The notes beneath the pieces were generated by a model. That model made no database searches, was not told the origin of the DNA, and saw only the letters and a list, made by a program, of their open reading frames with translations. A DNA stretch of 64,000 nucleotides from Capnocytophaga sp. oral taxon 863 str. F0517 (GTDB lineage Bacteria; Bacteroidota; Bacteroidia; Flavobacteriales; Flavobacteriaceae): assembly GCF_000466425.1 (NCBI RefSeq), contig NZ_KE992117.1, positions 139,037 through 203,036 on the forward strand. The letters run 5' to 3'. The translations under genes were made by a program, and so were the position numbers. This document shows positions 9,285 to 17,599 of the stretch, one piece after another (position 1 is the first letter of the stretch; each line of letters starts with the position of its first letter).

Positions 9285-9316
9285 TAAAAAGATACACTGA
9301 TCTATGTATCTTTTTA
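9285..9316. repeat. 12-bp perfect hairpin in the leader of the 9366 gene
   Basis: Arms 9285-9296 (TAAAAAGATACA) and 9305-9316 are exact reverse complements around an 8-base loop. The element sits immediately downstream of the promoter and about 50 bases before the ATG. It could act as an operator for the winged-helix protein it precedes or as an attenuator. Confidence 0.6.
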
Positions 9317-9365
9317 AAAATCAATTAGTAAACAAAAAATCCTCTCAGAAACTCAACTTGAAATC

Positions 9366-10076
9366 ATGAAGCAACATGAAGAAGTCATCAAAATTATAGA
9401 AAAGAATGGAGGGTGGGCAACCCTTGGTTTTCTTTATCATCATGTAGATACTTCTGGGTGGAAAACTAAAACACCCTTTGCCACTATAAGGAGAATTGTT
9501 CAGGATGAACGCTTCTTTTTCAAAATAAAAGCAGGACTATGGGCACTAAAAAGTCATAAAGAGCAGCTTTTAGAGAGATTCGAATTAGAAGTATCCACTA
9601 AGAAAGAGCAAGATTTTTCCCATTCCTACTTCCAAGGATTATTAGTTGAAATTGGAAACATCAAGGGATACCGCACTTATATTCCTCCACAGGATAAGAA
9701 TAAACTATTCCTTGATAGAAAATTAGGAAGTGTATCTTCATTAGATCAAATCTTAGATTTTACCTATCCCAACGTGATCAAAAGAGCCAAGACGATTGAT
9801 GTCATATGGTTCAATGAGCGAAAGTTCCCTCACGCTTTCTTTGAAGTAGAACATACTACTGATATACAAAATTCTCTACTCAAATTCAATGAGTTACAAG
9901 ATTTCTACACTAAGTTCTACATTCTTAGTGCAGTAGAAAGAAAACGAGAATTTGAACAGAAAATAGCCTATACTTCCTTCAAAGATATAAGAAACAGGGT
10001 TTCTTTCATTGATTATGATTTTGTAGCGAACTTACATACTAAGAGTTTTGAACTACTGAAAATAGGACAATTATAA
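9366..10076 (+). CDS. Winged-helix (HARE-HTH-like) plus restriction-nuclease-like protein
   Basis: A 236-residue protein. Residues about 1-70 resemble a HARE-HTH winged helix (VIKIIEKNGGWATLGFLYHHV, then TIRRIVQDERFFFKIKAGLWAL). Residues about 130-200 carry TIDVIWFN and HAFFEVEHTTDIQNSLLKF, a D...E-x-E pattern seen in PD-(D/E)xK-like domains of restriction-associated proteins. HARE-HTH domains are known partners of nucleases and modification-sensing enzymes, so a role in DNA restriction or modified-DNA sensing is inferred, not shown. It has its own promoter and is followed 62 bases later by a DpnD/PcfM-like gene. No methyltransferase is nearby. Confidence 0.65.
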   Translation: MKQHEEVIKIIEKNGGWATLGFLYHHVDTSGWKTKTPFATIRRIVQDERFFFKIKAGLWALKSHKEQLLERFELEVSTKKEQDFSHSYFQGLLVEIGNIKGYRTYIPPQDKNKLFLDRKLGSVSSLDQILDFTYPNVIKRAKTIDVIWFNERKFPHAFFEVEHTTDIQNSLLKFNELQDFYTKFYILSAVERKREFEQKIAYTSFKDIRNRVSFIDYDFVANLHTKSFELLKIGQL

Positions 10077-10138
10077 AATATAAATGAAGATTACAATAAT
10101 CAAATCCATTTTAGTCACAACAGTTCTAAAAATAAAAT

Positions 10139-10444
10139 ATGGAGACATTTAAGATTATAGTTCAAGAATTATTATCAAGAACTATTAGCGTTCAAGCTCA
10201 GAATATGGAAGAAGCTATAGAAAAAGTAAGTCAGATGTATAGAAATACAGAAATTGTTTTGGATGCTGAAGATTTTATAGAAAACGAAATAATACCAGCA
10301 ACCTTAAAAAATAAAAAAGAAGTTTTAATAAAAGAAATTATTGAATACTTATATGAGGATGAGAAGAAAAATTTTGAAGAGTCAGAAAAACCAAACAACC
10401 ATATTTTTTGTAAAATAGAACGATTAAAAACTTTAATAAATTAA
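10139..10444 (+). CDS. DpnD/PcfM-like protein
   Basis: A 101-residue protein whose first ~55 residues match the DpnD/PcfM-like pattern: METFKIIVQELLSRTISVQA, then EEAIEKVSQMYRNTEIVLDA and EDF. DpnD was named from the DpnII restriction locus of Streptococcus and PcfM from a conjugative plasmid; the molecular function is unknown. The C-terminal half is Lys/Glu-rich. Its position right after a nuclease-like gene supports an accessory restriction or mobile-element origin. The coding sequence is more AT-rich than the neighbouring parE. Confidence 0.7.
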   Translation: METFKIIVQELLSRTISVQAQNMEEAIEKVSQMYRNTEIVLDAEDFIENEIIPATLKNKKEVLIKEIIEYLYEDEKKNFEESEKPNNHIFCKIERLKTLIN

Positions 10445-10520
10445 CTCTTTCTATTCAATCTCTACCATAAAAATTACAAAAAACGATTAAATATTATCCC
10501 TTTATAACCCTTAAAACAAC

Positions 10521-12374
10521 ATGGAACCCATTGATTTTAACAAACCCATTAATGAATACGGAGAAGATAATATACAGACCCTTGAGTGGCAGGAGCATGT
10601 GCGTATGCGCCCTGGTATGTATATAGGAAAACTTGGTGATGGCTCCTCAGCTGATGATGGGATCTATATCCTACTGAAGGAGGTGATCGATAACTCCATA
10701 GACGAGTTCGTCATGGGGGCAGGTAAGCAGATAGAGGTACGTATAGAGGACAACAAAGTTACTATACGTGACTTTGGACGTGGTATCCCTTTGGGAAAAG
10801 TAGTAGATGTGGTTTCCAAAATGAATACAGGGGGGAAATACGACTCTCGTGCCTTCAAAAAATCTGTGGGGCTCAATGGGGTGGGTACCAAGGCGGTCAA
10901 TGCACTTTCTTCCTACTTCTATGTGGCTTCCGTACGCGATGGACAGCGAAAGAGTGCTACCTTTTCTTTGGGGGTATTGCAAGAGGAATCACCCTTGGAA
11001 GCCTCCAACGAGAAACGAGGTACCTTGGTGACCTTTGTCCCTGATAGCACCATCTTCAAAAACTACAAGTTCCGTTCGGAATATGTGGTAAGGATGCTTA
11101 AGAACTATACCTACCTGAATCCTGGACTTACTATTGTATATAATGGAGAGAAATTTTTCTCTGAAAATGGTTTGGAAGACCTGCTCAAGGAAGACAACAA
11201 CGAGGAGGATTTCGCCTATCCTATTATTCACCTAAGTGGAGAAGATATCGAGATTGCGCTCACCCATAGCAAAAGCCAGTACAGTGAGCAATATTATTCG
11301 TTTGTCAACGGACAGAATACCACCCAAGGGGGTACCCACCTGAATGCTTATCGAGAAGCTATTGTGGCTACCTTGCGCAATTATTACAACAAGTCTTATG
11401 ATGCCTCGGATATTCGTAAGTCCATCATCGGGGCTATCTCTATCAAGGTGATGGAGCCTGTTTTTGAAAGCCAAACCAAGACCAAATTGGGGTCTACCGA
11501 GATGGGCGAAGGTATGCCTACTGTGCGTACCTATATTACCAATTTCGTACAAAAACACTTAGATGACTACCTACACAAGCAGCCTGAAGTTGCCGAAGAG
11601 ATACAGAAGAAAATCCTTCAGGCAGAGCGCGAGCGCAAGGATCTATCCGATATTCGCAAATCTGCCCGCGACAGTGCTAAGAAAGTGAGCCTACACAACA
11701 AAAAACTACGCGACTGCCGTATTCACCTAACCGATAGTAAGCACGAGCAAGCCCTTGAGAGTACCCTCTTTATCACCGAAGGGAACTCTGCCTCTGGTTC
11801 TATCACCCACTCACGCGATGCCAATACACAAGCGGTATTCTCTCTACGAGGAAAGCCGCTAAACTCCTTTGGGAAAACCAAAAAAATTGTCTATGAGAAT
11901 GAGGAGTTCAACCTCCTGCAGGCTGCTTTGGATATAGAGGACTCCATAGAAAACCTACGATATAACAATATTGTCCTTGCCACCGATGCCGATGTAGATG
12001 GAATGCACATTCGCCTATTGCTCATCACCTTTTTCTTACAGTTCTTCCCTGAACTGATCAAAGAAGGACATGTCTATATCCTACAGACCCCCCTATTCCG
12101 TGTGCGCAATAGCAAGGAAACCATCTATTGCTATACTGAGGAGGAGCGTGTCAATGCCATAGAGAAGCTCAAAAACCCAGAGATCACGCGATTCAAAGGA
12201 TTGGGAGAGATCTCCCCCGATGAGTTCAAGCACTTTATAGGTCAGGATATGCGCCTTGACCCTGTAATGATGGACAAGGCCATGCATATAGAGAAATTAT
12301 TAGACTTCTATATGGGGAATAATACCCCTGAACGACAAGATTTTATCATCAATAACCTCAAATACGAGGTATAA
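10521..12374 (+). CDS. parE: DNA topoisomerase IV subunit B
   Basis: A 617-residue type IIA topoisomerase B subunit: the ATPase subunit that, with ParC, decatenates chromosomes. GHKL ATPase motifs are visible ([34 protein letters not shown]). The TOPRIM domain has the catalytic [11 protein letters not shown] and the metal-binding [15 protein letters not shown]-terminal [13 protein letters not shown] completes the fold. Length fits Bacteroidota ParE (near 620) rather than GyrB. parC, usually adjacent, is not downstream: a terminator and an accessory island follow instead. Confidence 0.95.
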   Translation: MEPIDFNKPINEYGEDNIQTLEWQEHVRMRPGMYIGKLGDGSSADDGIYILLKEVIDNSIDEFVMGAGKQIEVRIEDNKVTIRDFGRGIPLGKVVDVVSKMNTGGKYDSRAFKKSVGLNGVGTKAVNALSSYFYVASVRDGQRKSATFSLGVLQEESPLEASNEKRGTLVTFVPDSTIFKNYKFRSEYVVRMLKNYTYLNPGLTIVYNGEKFFSENGLEDLLKEDNNEEDFAYPIIHLSGEDIEIALTHSKSQYSEQYYSFVNGQNTTQGGTHLNAYREAIVATLRNYYNKSYDASDIRKSIIGAISIKVMEPVFESQTKTKLGSTEMGEGMPTVRTYITNFVQKHLDDYLHKQPEVAEEIQKKILQAERERKDLSDIRKSARDSAKKVSLHNKKLRDCRIHLTDSKHEQALESTLFITEGNSASGSITHSRDANTQAVFSLRGKPLNSFGKTKKIVYENEEFNLLQAALDIEDSIENLRYNNIVLATDADVDGMHIRLLLITFFLQFFPELIKEGHVYILQTPLFRVRNSKETIYCYTEEERVNAIEKLKNPEITRFKGLGEISPDEFKHFIGQDMRLDPVMMDKAMHIEKLLDFYMGNNTPERQDFIINNLKYEV

Positions 12375-12383
12375 CTAAAGCAA

Positions 12384-12425
12384 ATCCCTACAAGCAACTC
12401 ATATATACTTGTAGGGATCTTCTTT
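12384..12425 (+). terminator. Terminator after parE
   Basis: An 11-bp perfect stem, 12384-12394 (ATCCCTACAAG) with 12408-12418, 13-base loop, followed by CTTCTTTGT. It lies 10 bases after the parE stop. Confidence 0.65.
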
Positions 12426-12675
12426 GTAATCTTTATTCTACTTATCAATATCAATACTATCTCTAATAGGAATAAATATTCTTTCCTTTGAAAATTCAGT
12501 CAAAGTCCAGAACCTAATGAAAAAGTAAAAAAGATAGAAAAATCTAACTCTCAATCCTTCCAATTACCCTAAAGTTACTGTCCCTCGTGTAATCCAAATC
12601 ACCTATCGCAATGCTAATGTCATTCTTAAAGCTGTAGGATTGTCCTATTGATTTCTAAAAGTACCTCCCAAAATA
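12426..12675. other. Non-coding AT-rich gap with a possible PASTA-like remnant
   Basis: No intact gene is seen. A short plus-strand reading frame at 12544-12651 ends in a stop and carries a pattern reminiscent of a PASTA repeat (VTVP, then ITY with NAN, then ILKAVGLSY), but it has in-frame stops upstream and no start. It may be debris of a lost gene or chance. Confidence 0.25.
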
Positions 12676-13224
12676 TTATCTTCTATGCTTTTGAAAGAAA
12701 TTGAACTTTACTATAAAGTTTAATTTCTTTCTATATTGGTATATTCTTACCCCTAAAACAAATAAAAATAAGGGAATGATATTGAATAAAGAAAAAAAAG
12801 AAAACATCATACACCCTATAAGTAACAAAGGAGCATATAAAAGAAGCATTATTACATCTATTAATATAAAATAGGTTTTATCTTCTATATCATAATGATA
12901 AAAATAGGGTTTCCCTTTCTTTTCCTTATACAAAAAATAAGGAATAAGGATATATAACAATATAGAAATATAAAAATAGGTCTTGAATAGAAAAGGAATA
13001 TCTATTCTGTCTTCAAAAAACAGAGATTGTGCCAATGAATATGGAATTGTTCTAAAAAAAGCAATTATATAATGTGGAGTAGAAATACTAAACCCTCCTG
13101 TACCAGGCATCGCAACAAAAGCTGTCATAGCCAATACACTATTATAACATAAAAATAGTAGGAGAACTATATAAATATTACATCTTATATTTATATTGAG
13201 ATTTTTCATATTTTTAATTTTCAA
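12676..13224 (-). CDS. Hypothetical membrane protein
   Basis: A 182-residue hydrophobic protein with about four membrane segments (around residues 15-40, 80-100, 115-140 and 140-165) and a Lys/Arg-rich C-terminus (FQKHRR). A second ATG five codons in (13209) is an alternative start. I do not recognise a family. Codon use is very AT-rich like the rest of the 12.4-16.3 kb island, and the neighbours are immunity-like genes on the same strand, so a role in protection against a membrane-active effector is conceivable but unsupported by motif. Confidence 0.55.
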   Translation of the reverse strand: MKIKNMKNLNINIRCNIYIVLLLFLCYNSVLAMTAFVAMPGTGGFSISTPHYIIAFFRTIPYSLAQSLFFEDRIDIPFLFKTYFYISILLYILIPYFLYKEKKGKPYFYHYDIEDKTYFILIDVIMLLLYAPLLLIGCMMFSFFSLFNIIPLFLFVLGVRIYQYRKKLNFIVKFNFFQKHRR

Positions 13225-13475
13225 TTATGCAAAATCATTTTGAAGGATTTAAAACAATGATATCCAGCAAGATAACATCTTTAACATTGATACAACACAT
13301 GAATAAGTTTATATTATATAGAGAAACTCTCAATCTAAAAGCCTCTATTATTTGAAATGCACAACAGGTTTCCTTGTAGCTCGATTCCTATCAATTAGGT
13401 TTTAAAAACGTTTGTATCGATAGTTCTACATAGTGATTTTGGAGTAATGCAATAACCTTAACAACACTGCTGATA
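13225..13475. other. Intergenic stretch with island boundary motif
   Basis: No gene is seen. On the right it ends in the motif CAACACtGCTGAtATTA (13460-13478), which abuts the stop of the next gene and recurs at 14161-14181 and 15007-15028. A second shared block, CAATTAGG, lies at 13392-13399. Confidence 0.45.
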
Positions 13476-14035
13476 TTATAGATTGGTATAAATAGAATAT
13501 CCTTCTTCTATGAAGTCCATACCTTTTAACTTATGCTTTAAGGATATTTTTTTGAATTCCTCACTGACAATAATAACAGATTCTTTCTCCTCTAATCTAC
13601 AAATAGAACTATTGAGCATAAAATTCTCTGTTAAGAATAACTTTTGTATTTGTATCGTTCCAGAAGAGTCCTTTTTCACTATAGATTTTTCAAAATCAAT
13701 CCCCTTAAATATTTTCAACAAGACCATCGCAAAGTAATTATCGTTGATTTCTCCGTTTTCAGCAATAATTTTTGCTCTCAAATAAGCTATTTGCCCCTCT
13801 TTTTCTAAATGTTCAAACACTTCTCTAAATCGCTTACTTACCAAAGGAGGTCCATCTGCTACAGGAAGATAGTCATACTTTTCTAAGTAAGTATCTATTT
13901 TATCTATTTCGTAAATAATAGGATCGTCAGATACAACCTGCTTTCCTTTAAAGAAATCAAATCTATCTTATTTTCTTCACTATAAAAGAAATATGCACTT
14001 CTCTTATATTTTTCATACAATTCGTAATATTTCAT
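13476..14035 (-). pseudogene. Frameshifted Imm11 (DUF1629)-like immunity gene
   Basis: The intact 3' part (122 codons from 13844) reads LVSKRFREVFEHLEKEGQ, then IQKLFLTENFML and VIIVSEEFKKISLKHKLKGMDF, the pattern of Imm11-type immunity proteins of polymorphic toxin systems. The same frame continues upstream without a start through DDPIIYEIDKIDTYLEKYDY and DFFKGKQVVS. A second frame beginning at an ATG at 14035 encodes MKYYELYEKYKRSAYFFYSE and would join it if one base were added or removed near 13955-13970. MKYY also starts the next gene. I read this as one gene with a single frameshift (or a sequencing error). Confidence 0.65.
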
Positions 14036-14160
14036 TCTATCTACATTTAATAGTTCTTTTTTGAGGCTTTATCCAAGCTTATTGATCGTACTCTCTATTA
14101 GACTAAAATACTTCTTGTTATGAGATAGTGTTTGAGTTTTTGAGATAAGGTACTAAACTT

Positions 14161-14181
14161 AGCAACACGGCTGAAATATTA
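14161..14181. repeat. Island boundary motif, copy 2
   Basis: CAACACgGCTGAAATATTA is placed one base beyond the stop codon of the 14183-14857 gene. It is nearly identical to 15007-15028 and similar to 13460-13478, each in the same position relative to a gene's stop codon. Confidence 0.6.
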
Positions 14182-14182
14182 C

Positions 14183-14857
14183 CTAGTTTTCCAATATCCC
14201 ATTTTCTATAACATATCCTGTAATTGCTTCTTTTTGTAATTCTTCTATAAGTGGTTGAGAAAGAAATAGTCCGTGCCTTGTATCTATCACATCATATTCC
14301 ATCTTAATATTTAAAAAAATGGATACAGGATCTGCCATATGTCTATCATATTCAGCGTTTTCATAATCATCTACATTCTCAAACATAACTCTTGGACCTT
14401 TTTCATATCTGCAAAAAACAGATTTTTTAAAGTCATACATATTAGCCAAAAGAGTAGGAAAGCCTACTAAAAAATAGTCTTGCGAAAAAGTTGCTATTCT
14501 TGCAGGTATCTTGTTGTGAATGGGAAGCCTATATTTAGCAAGAATTTTATAAGCTCTCTCACTTATTAAAAATGGAATATTAAATAGTTGTTCACTATAA
14601 TTCATAATATCCAATTCCTTGATACTTTTCGTTTTAGGAAAATAAGTAAGATCAAAATCCTGAGGAGGTTCATAAATAACATAACTTCCCCAACGAGTTC
14701 GCTCAATATTTTTTATATTGGCTATAAAAAATTCTTTAAAATTTTTCTCCACTCTTTTATCTGTGAAAGAATTTTTATTCTGTTCAACAGCGCATCCCCC
14801 ATTTCTTCTTCCTGTTGTTTTAGAATCCCAATCTGTACGTATTCTATAATATTTCAT
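14183..14857 (-). CDS. Imm11/Imm43-like immunity protein
   Basis: A 224-residue cytoplasmic protein beginning MKYYRIRTDW. The centre reads FLISERAYKILAKYRLPIHN followed by YFLVGFPTLLANMYDFKKS, and the C-terminus reads GLFLSQPLIEELQKEAITG. This two-part arrangement (a SER-type helix, then a strand-rich part, then a second 'LSQPLIEEL' helix) resembles Imm11/Imm43 families, which neutralise secreted toxin domains. The assignment rests on pattern only. No toxin partner is in the window, so it may be an orphan immunity gene. The shared boundary motif follows its stop. Confidence 0.55.
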   Translation of the reverse strand: MKYYRIRTDWDSKTTGRRNGGCAVEQNKNSFTDKRVEKNFKEFFIANIKNIERTRWGSYVIYEPPQDFDLTYFPKTKSIKELDIMNYSEQLFNIPFLISERAYKILAKYRLPIHNKIPARIATFSQDYFLVGFPTLLANMYDFKKSVFCRYEKGPRVMFENVDDYENAEYDRHMADPVSIFLNIKMEYDVIDTRHGLFLSQPLIEELQKEAITGYVIENGILEN

Positions 14858-15006
14858 AAACTAATTTTTACATTCTATTTTATGTAATCCTTTCTTAAAG
14901 TAATCGTTTAGGGTTATTCCCACTACCGCAAGCATTTTACTCATACCTCCTACAATTAGGCTTTATCTTTTCACATTATACTGTTTGGTAGGTTTTTGTA
15001 ATTTTT

Positions 15007-15028
15007 ACAACACAGCTGAAATATTACC
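15007..15028. repeat. Island boundary motif, copy 3
   Basis: CAACACaGCTGAAATATTACC lies five bases beyond the stop of the leucine-rich-repeat gene (15034-15942). A CAATTAGGCTTTAT block about 40 bases away (14953-14966) also has counterparts at 13392 and 14061. Confidence 0.6.
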
Positions 15029-15033
15029 ACGTA

Positions 15034-15942
15034 TTATATCCAACAATATATGATACCATTTCTTGTCATATGACCTCTTATACTGGGAGACATTTTATAT
15101 TTCTCAATACCAAATTTCTTTAAATGTCGAATAGGTTTTATACTATCTATTTTCTCTATTGGATTTCCAAATAGCTCAAGTACTTTTAAATTGTGCATCT
15201 GTTCTAATCCCTCAAGACTCTCTATTTCACTTTCTTGCAAATCTAAATATTCAAGAGAATTTAATTTTACGAAAGGTAAAAAATTTGTAAAAGGCTCTCC
15301 ATACAACTGTAAAAGTTTCAGTTTGGTACAAGCAGCAACTCCATCAAAACTTTGATTTTTTGTACAACTATACGCATAAAGATCTCGTAAATTCGGGGTA
15401 TTTTTCAATGAATAGAGATCAAAATTTCCTGCAGTAATATATAATTCTTTTAATTTAGGAAAAGAAGTATCTATTGCTTTGATAGGATTACGTGTCATCG
15501 ATAAATCTTTTAAGTTGGGAATGTTTACATTTGCTAAAGTTGTTACTGATGTTTCTGTAATACTTAAAGACTTAATTGAATTACTAAAAATATTAAAATG
15601 AGTTATTTCCCTTCCGTCAATTCCTAATCCTTTCAAATTTGGAAAATTAAGGAAATTTTCAAATATGCCCGTATTAGAAAAATGACAATTTCTAAATCCC
15701 AATCTTGTAAGTTGTTTAAAAAATTTTAAACTACTTAAGTCAGACAAATTACAATTACGAAAAGCTATTTTTTTTAATGTATCTGCAAAGGGCAACAAAT
15801 CATCTAAAGTATCAATATCCTCTTTAAAAAATATCACCTCTACTACTTTATTTCGATATAGCCTTATATAGCTTTTTTCAGACTTAAGGTAGTTTGCAGA
15901 AACTTTGTCTAAGTGGTATTTTTCTTTCAAGTATGATAACAT
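15034..15942 (-). CDS. Leucine-rich-repeat protein
   Basis: A 302-residue protein with no signal peptide. From about residue 45 it consists of irregular leucine-rich repeats of 20-24 residues: LKKIAFRNCNLSDLSSL, NLKGLGIDGREI, LKDLSMTRNPIKAI, LEYLDLQESEIESLEGL and LKVLELFGNPIEKI. Such cytoplasmic LRR proteins in immunity islands are probably binding scaffolds. Whether this one binds a toxin is inference from its neighbours, which are immunity-like genes sharing its 3' boundary motif. Confidence 0.75.
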   Translation of the reverse strand: MLSYLKEKYHLDKVSANYLKSEKSYIRLYRNKVVEVIFFKEDIDTLDDLLPFADTLKKIAFRNCNLSDLSSLKFFKQLTRLGFRNCHFSNTGIFENFLNFPNLKGLGIDGREITHFNIFSNSIKSLSITETSVTTLANVNIPNLKDLSMTRNPIKAIDTSFPKLKELYITAGNFDLYSLKNTPNLRDLYAYSCTKNQSFDGVAACTKLKLLQLYGEPFTNFLPFVKLNSLEYLDLQESEIESLEGLEQMHNLKVLELFGNPIEKIDSIKPIRHLKKFGIEKYKMSPSIRGHMTRNGIIYCWI

Positions 15943-15997
15943 ATTTATTTACAAATTGATGCTTATTATTAAATTTATCAAGATATGTTGTGTTGAG

Positions 15998-16234
15998 TTA
16001 CCTTACTAAAGAAAAAGTAAGACAATTCAAATTCATTTTCTGCCATTCCTTTTTTATTGCTTCTGAAACAAAAATACTCTTTTCACTATCTACACATATA
16101 CAATCCTTGCTAAGTGTAGCTATTTTCAAAGGATCATAAATGGCATCAAGAAAAACATAACTCTTCTTCGCTTCTCATAAGTATACCCTTTGGCAAGAGC
16201 TTTCATTAGTTTCTGTGGTGGGAATAACTTATCT
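15998..16234 (-). pseudogene. Truncated, frameshifted immunity-like gene remnant
   Basis: The minus strand encodes FPPQKLMKALAKGYTYEK in one frame and, after a shift near 16160-16172, YVFLDAIYDPLKIATLSK, CICVDSEKSIFVSEAIKKEW and a stop at 15998. The SEKSIFVSEAIKKEW ending resembles the C-terminal helix of Imm11-like proteins. No start or N-terminal half is visible, so this is probably the 3' end of another decayed immunity gene. A TATATTTG box lies just upstream on the minus strand (16250-16243). Confidence 0.5.
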
Positions 16235-16273
16235 ACGGGGGACAAATATACAAAAAATTATACCAATATACAA

Positions 16274-16307
16274 TAAAAAAATCCCTAACCATCGAGGTTA
16301 GAGATTT
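16274..16307 (-). terminator. Terminator of hpt-adk
   Basis: On the minus strand AAATCTCTAACC (16307-16296) pairs with GGTTAGGGATTT across a 5-base loop, one mismatch, followed by a run of T. It lies 20 bases past the stop of the fusion gene. Confidence 0.85.
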
Positions 16308-16327
16308 GTATTTTATATAGGTATTTT

Positions 16328-17437
16328 TTACAACACATCGATTATTTTGGAGAGGCGCTGGGTGATTTCCTCAATAGAACCTATACCATTGATAGGGTGA
16401 TATTTGCCTTGCTTTTTGTAAAAGTCAATAAGAGGAGCTGTTTTTTGGTTGTATTCGACAAAGCGGTTACGAATTTTGCCTTCGTCTTGGTCATCAGAGC
16501 GCCCACTTACTTTACCACGCTCTACAAGTCTTTTGATAAGTTCTTCATCATCTGCATCAAGAGCTAAAGTCGCACTGATATTCATTTGCTTAGAGGCCAA
16601 GAAAGTATCCAGCGCTTCGGCTTGGGCTATGGTACGAGGGAAGCCGTCAAAGATAAATCCTGCTGCATTGGGGTTCTTTTCTATCTCCGCTTGGAGCATT
16701 TGGATCGTTACCTCATCGGGAACGAGAGCTCCCTTATCCATATAAGATTGGGCTAATACTCCGAGCTCTGTACCATTTTTCAAGTGATGACGGAACAAAT
16801 CGCCTGTGGAGATATGCACCAAACCATATTTTTCTTTTAGGAAAGCTGCTTGTGTCCCCTTCCCTGCTCCTGGTTTGCCAAACAAAACCAAATTCTTCAT
16901 ATTTTCTATATTTAATTGATATATTTCTGGGAGATTTCGTCCTAACTCGTCATAGTCCAAGCCATATCCTACGATAAAGCGATTGGGAATAGAGAAACCT
17001 ATGTGGTGTATGGGCAAGTCTTTCTTATAGGCTTCGGGCTTGAAAAAGAGTGTCATGATACGCAAGGAAGCCACCTGTTTGTCGGCAAAGAGGTTATAGA
17101 TTTCCTCTAAGGTATTGCCTGTATCTACAATATCCTCGATTACGACCACCTCACGGCCTGCTATATCCTTAGGGAGACCAAGGAGTTGTTTTACTTGATG
17201 AGTGGTTTCCATTCCCTGATAGGAGGAAAAGCGTACAAAGGCAACCTCACACTCACCCTGATAAGCACGGATAAAATCTGAAGCAAACATGAAAGAACCA
17301 TTGAGTATGGAAATGAAAAGGGGTCTCTTTCCTTGCATCTGCTGCTCCACCTCTTGGGCAAGCCTTTTTATCTCTTGAGCAAGCCTTTCACTTGAAATAT
17401 AAGGGCGGAACTCTTTATCAAGTATTTTAATTAGCAT
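16328..17437 (-). CDS. adk: Hypoxanthine phosphoribosyltransferase-adenylate kinase fusion
   Basis: A 369-residue two-domain protein. Residues 1-175 are a hypoxanthine phosphoribosyltransferase: SILNGSFMFASDF, the PRPP loop VVVIEDIVDTGNTLEEI, and FIVGYGLDYDELGRNLPEIY. Residues about 180-369 are an adenylate kinase: P-loop LFGKPGAGKGTQAAF, ISTGDLFR, GFIFDGFPRTIAQAEALD, and a short LID region (GRSDDQDEGKIRNRF) lacking zinc cysteines. The adk part has its own internal Met at the junction (MKNLVLFGKPGAGKG). The fusion joins purine salvage (hypoxanthine to IMP) with AMP phosphorylation. A -7 box TACCTTTG lies at 17465-17458. Confidence 0.95.
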   Translation of the reverse strand: MLIKILDKEFRPYISSERLAQEIKRLAQEVEQQMQGKRPLFISILNGSFMFASDFIRAYQGECEVAFVRFSSYQGMETTHQVKQLLGLPKDIAGREVVVIEDIVDTGNTLEEIYNLFADKQVASLRIMTLFFKPEAYKKDLPIHHIGFSIPNRFIVGYGLDYDELGRNLPEIYQLNIENMKNLVLFGKPGAGKGTQAAFLKEKYGLVHISTGDLFRHHLKNGTELGVLAQSYMDKGALVPDEVTIQMLQAEIEKNPNAAGFIFDGFPRTIAQAEALDTFLASKQMNISATLALDADDEELIKRLVERGKVSGRSDDQDEGKIRNRFVEYNQKTAPLIDFYKKQGKYHPINGIGSIEEITQRLSKIIDVL

Positions 17438-17457
17438 AAACAGTGTTTTTAAAGCTA

Positions 17458-17465
17458 CAAAGGTA
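17458..17465 (-). promoter_or_regulatory. -7 box TACCTTTG for hpt-adk
   Basis: Perfect TAnnTTTG on the minus strand, 21 bases before the ATG at 17437. Confidence 0.55.
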
Positions 17466-17548
17466 TGATTTTTTTATCATATAAAAGTACTTTTTTTCAT
17501 ATTTTTATTTTACTATCATCTTCGGCAACAAAAATAAACGTTTTTTCC

Positions 17549-17580
17549 TTTGGCTCAAAAGGTTAAAATTCCTACCTTTG
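17549..17580 (+). promoter_or_regulatory. -33/-7 promoter for the DnaQ/GIY-YIG gene
   Basis: TTTG at 17549-17552 and TACCTTTG at 17573-17580, 20 bases apart. Transcription would start about 15 bases before the proposed TTG start codon. Confidence 0.6.
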
Positions 17581-17599
17581 CGCACCAAAAAAAGTAGAT

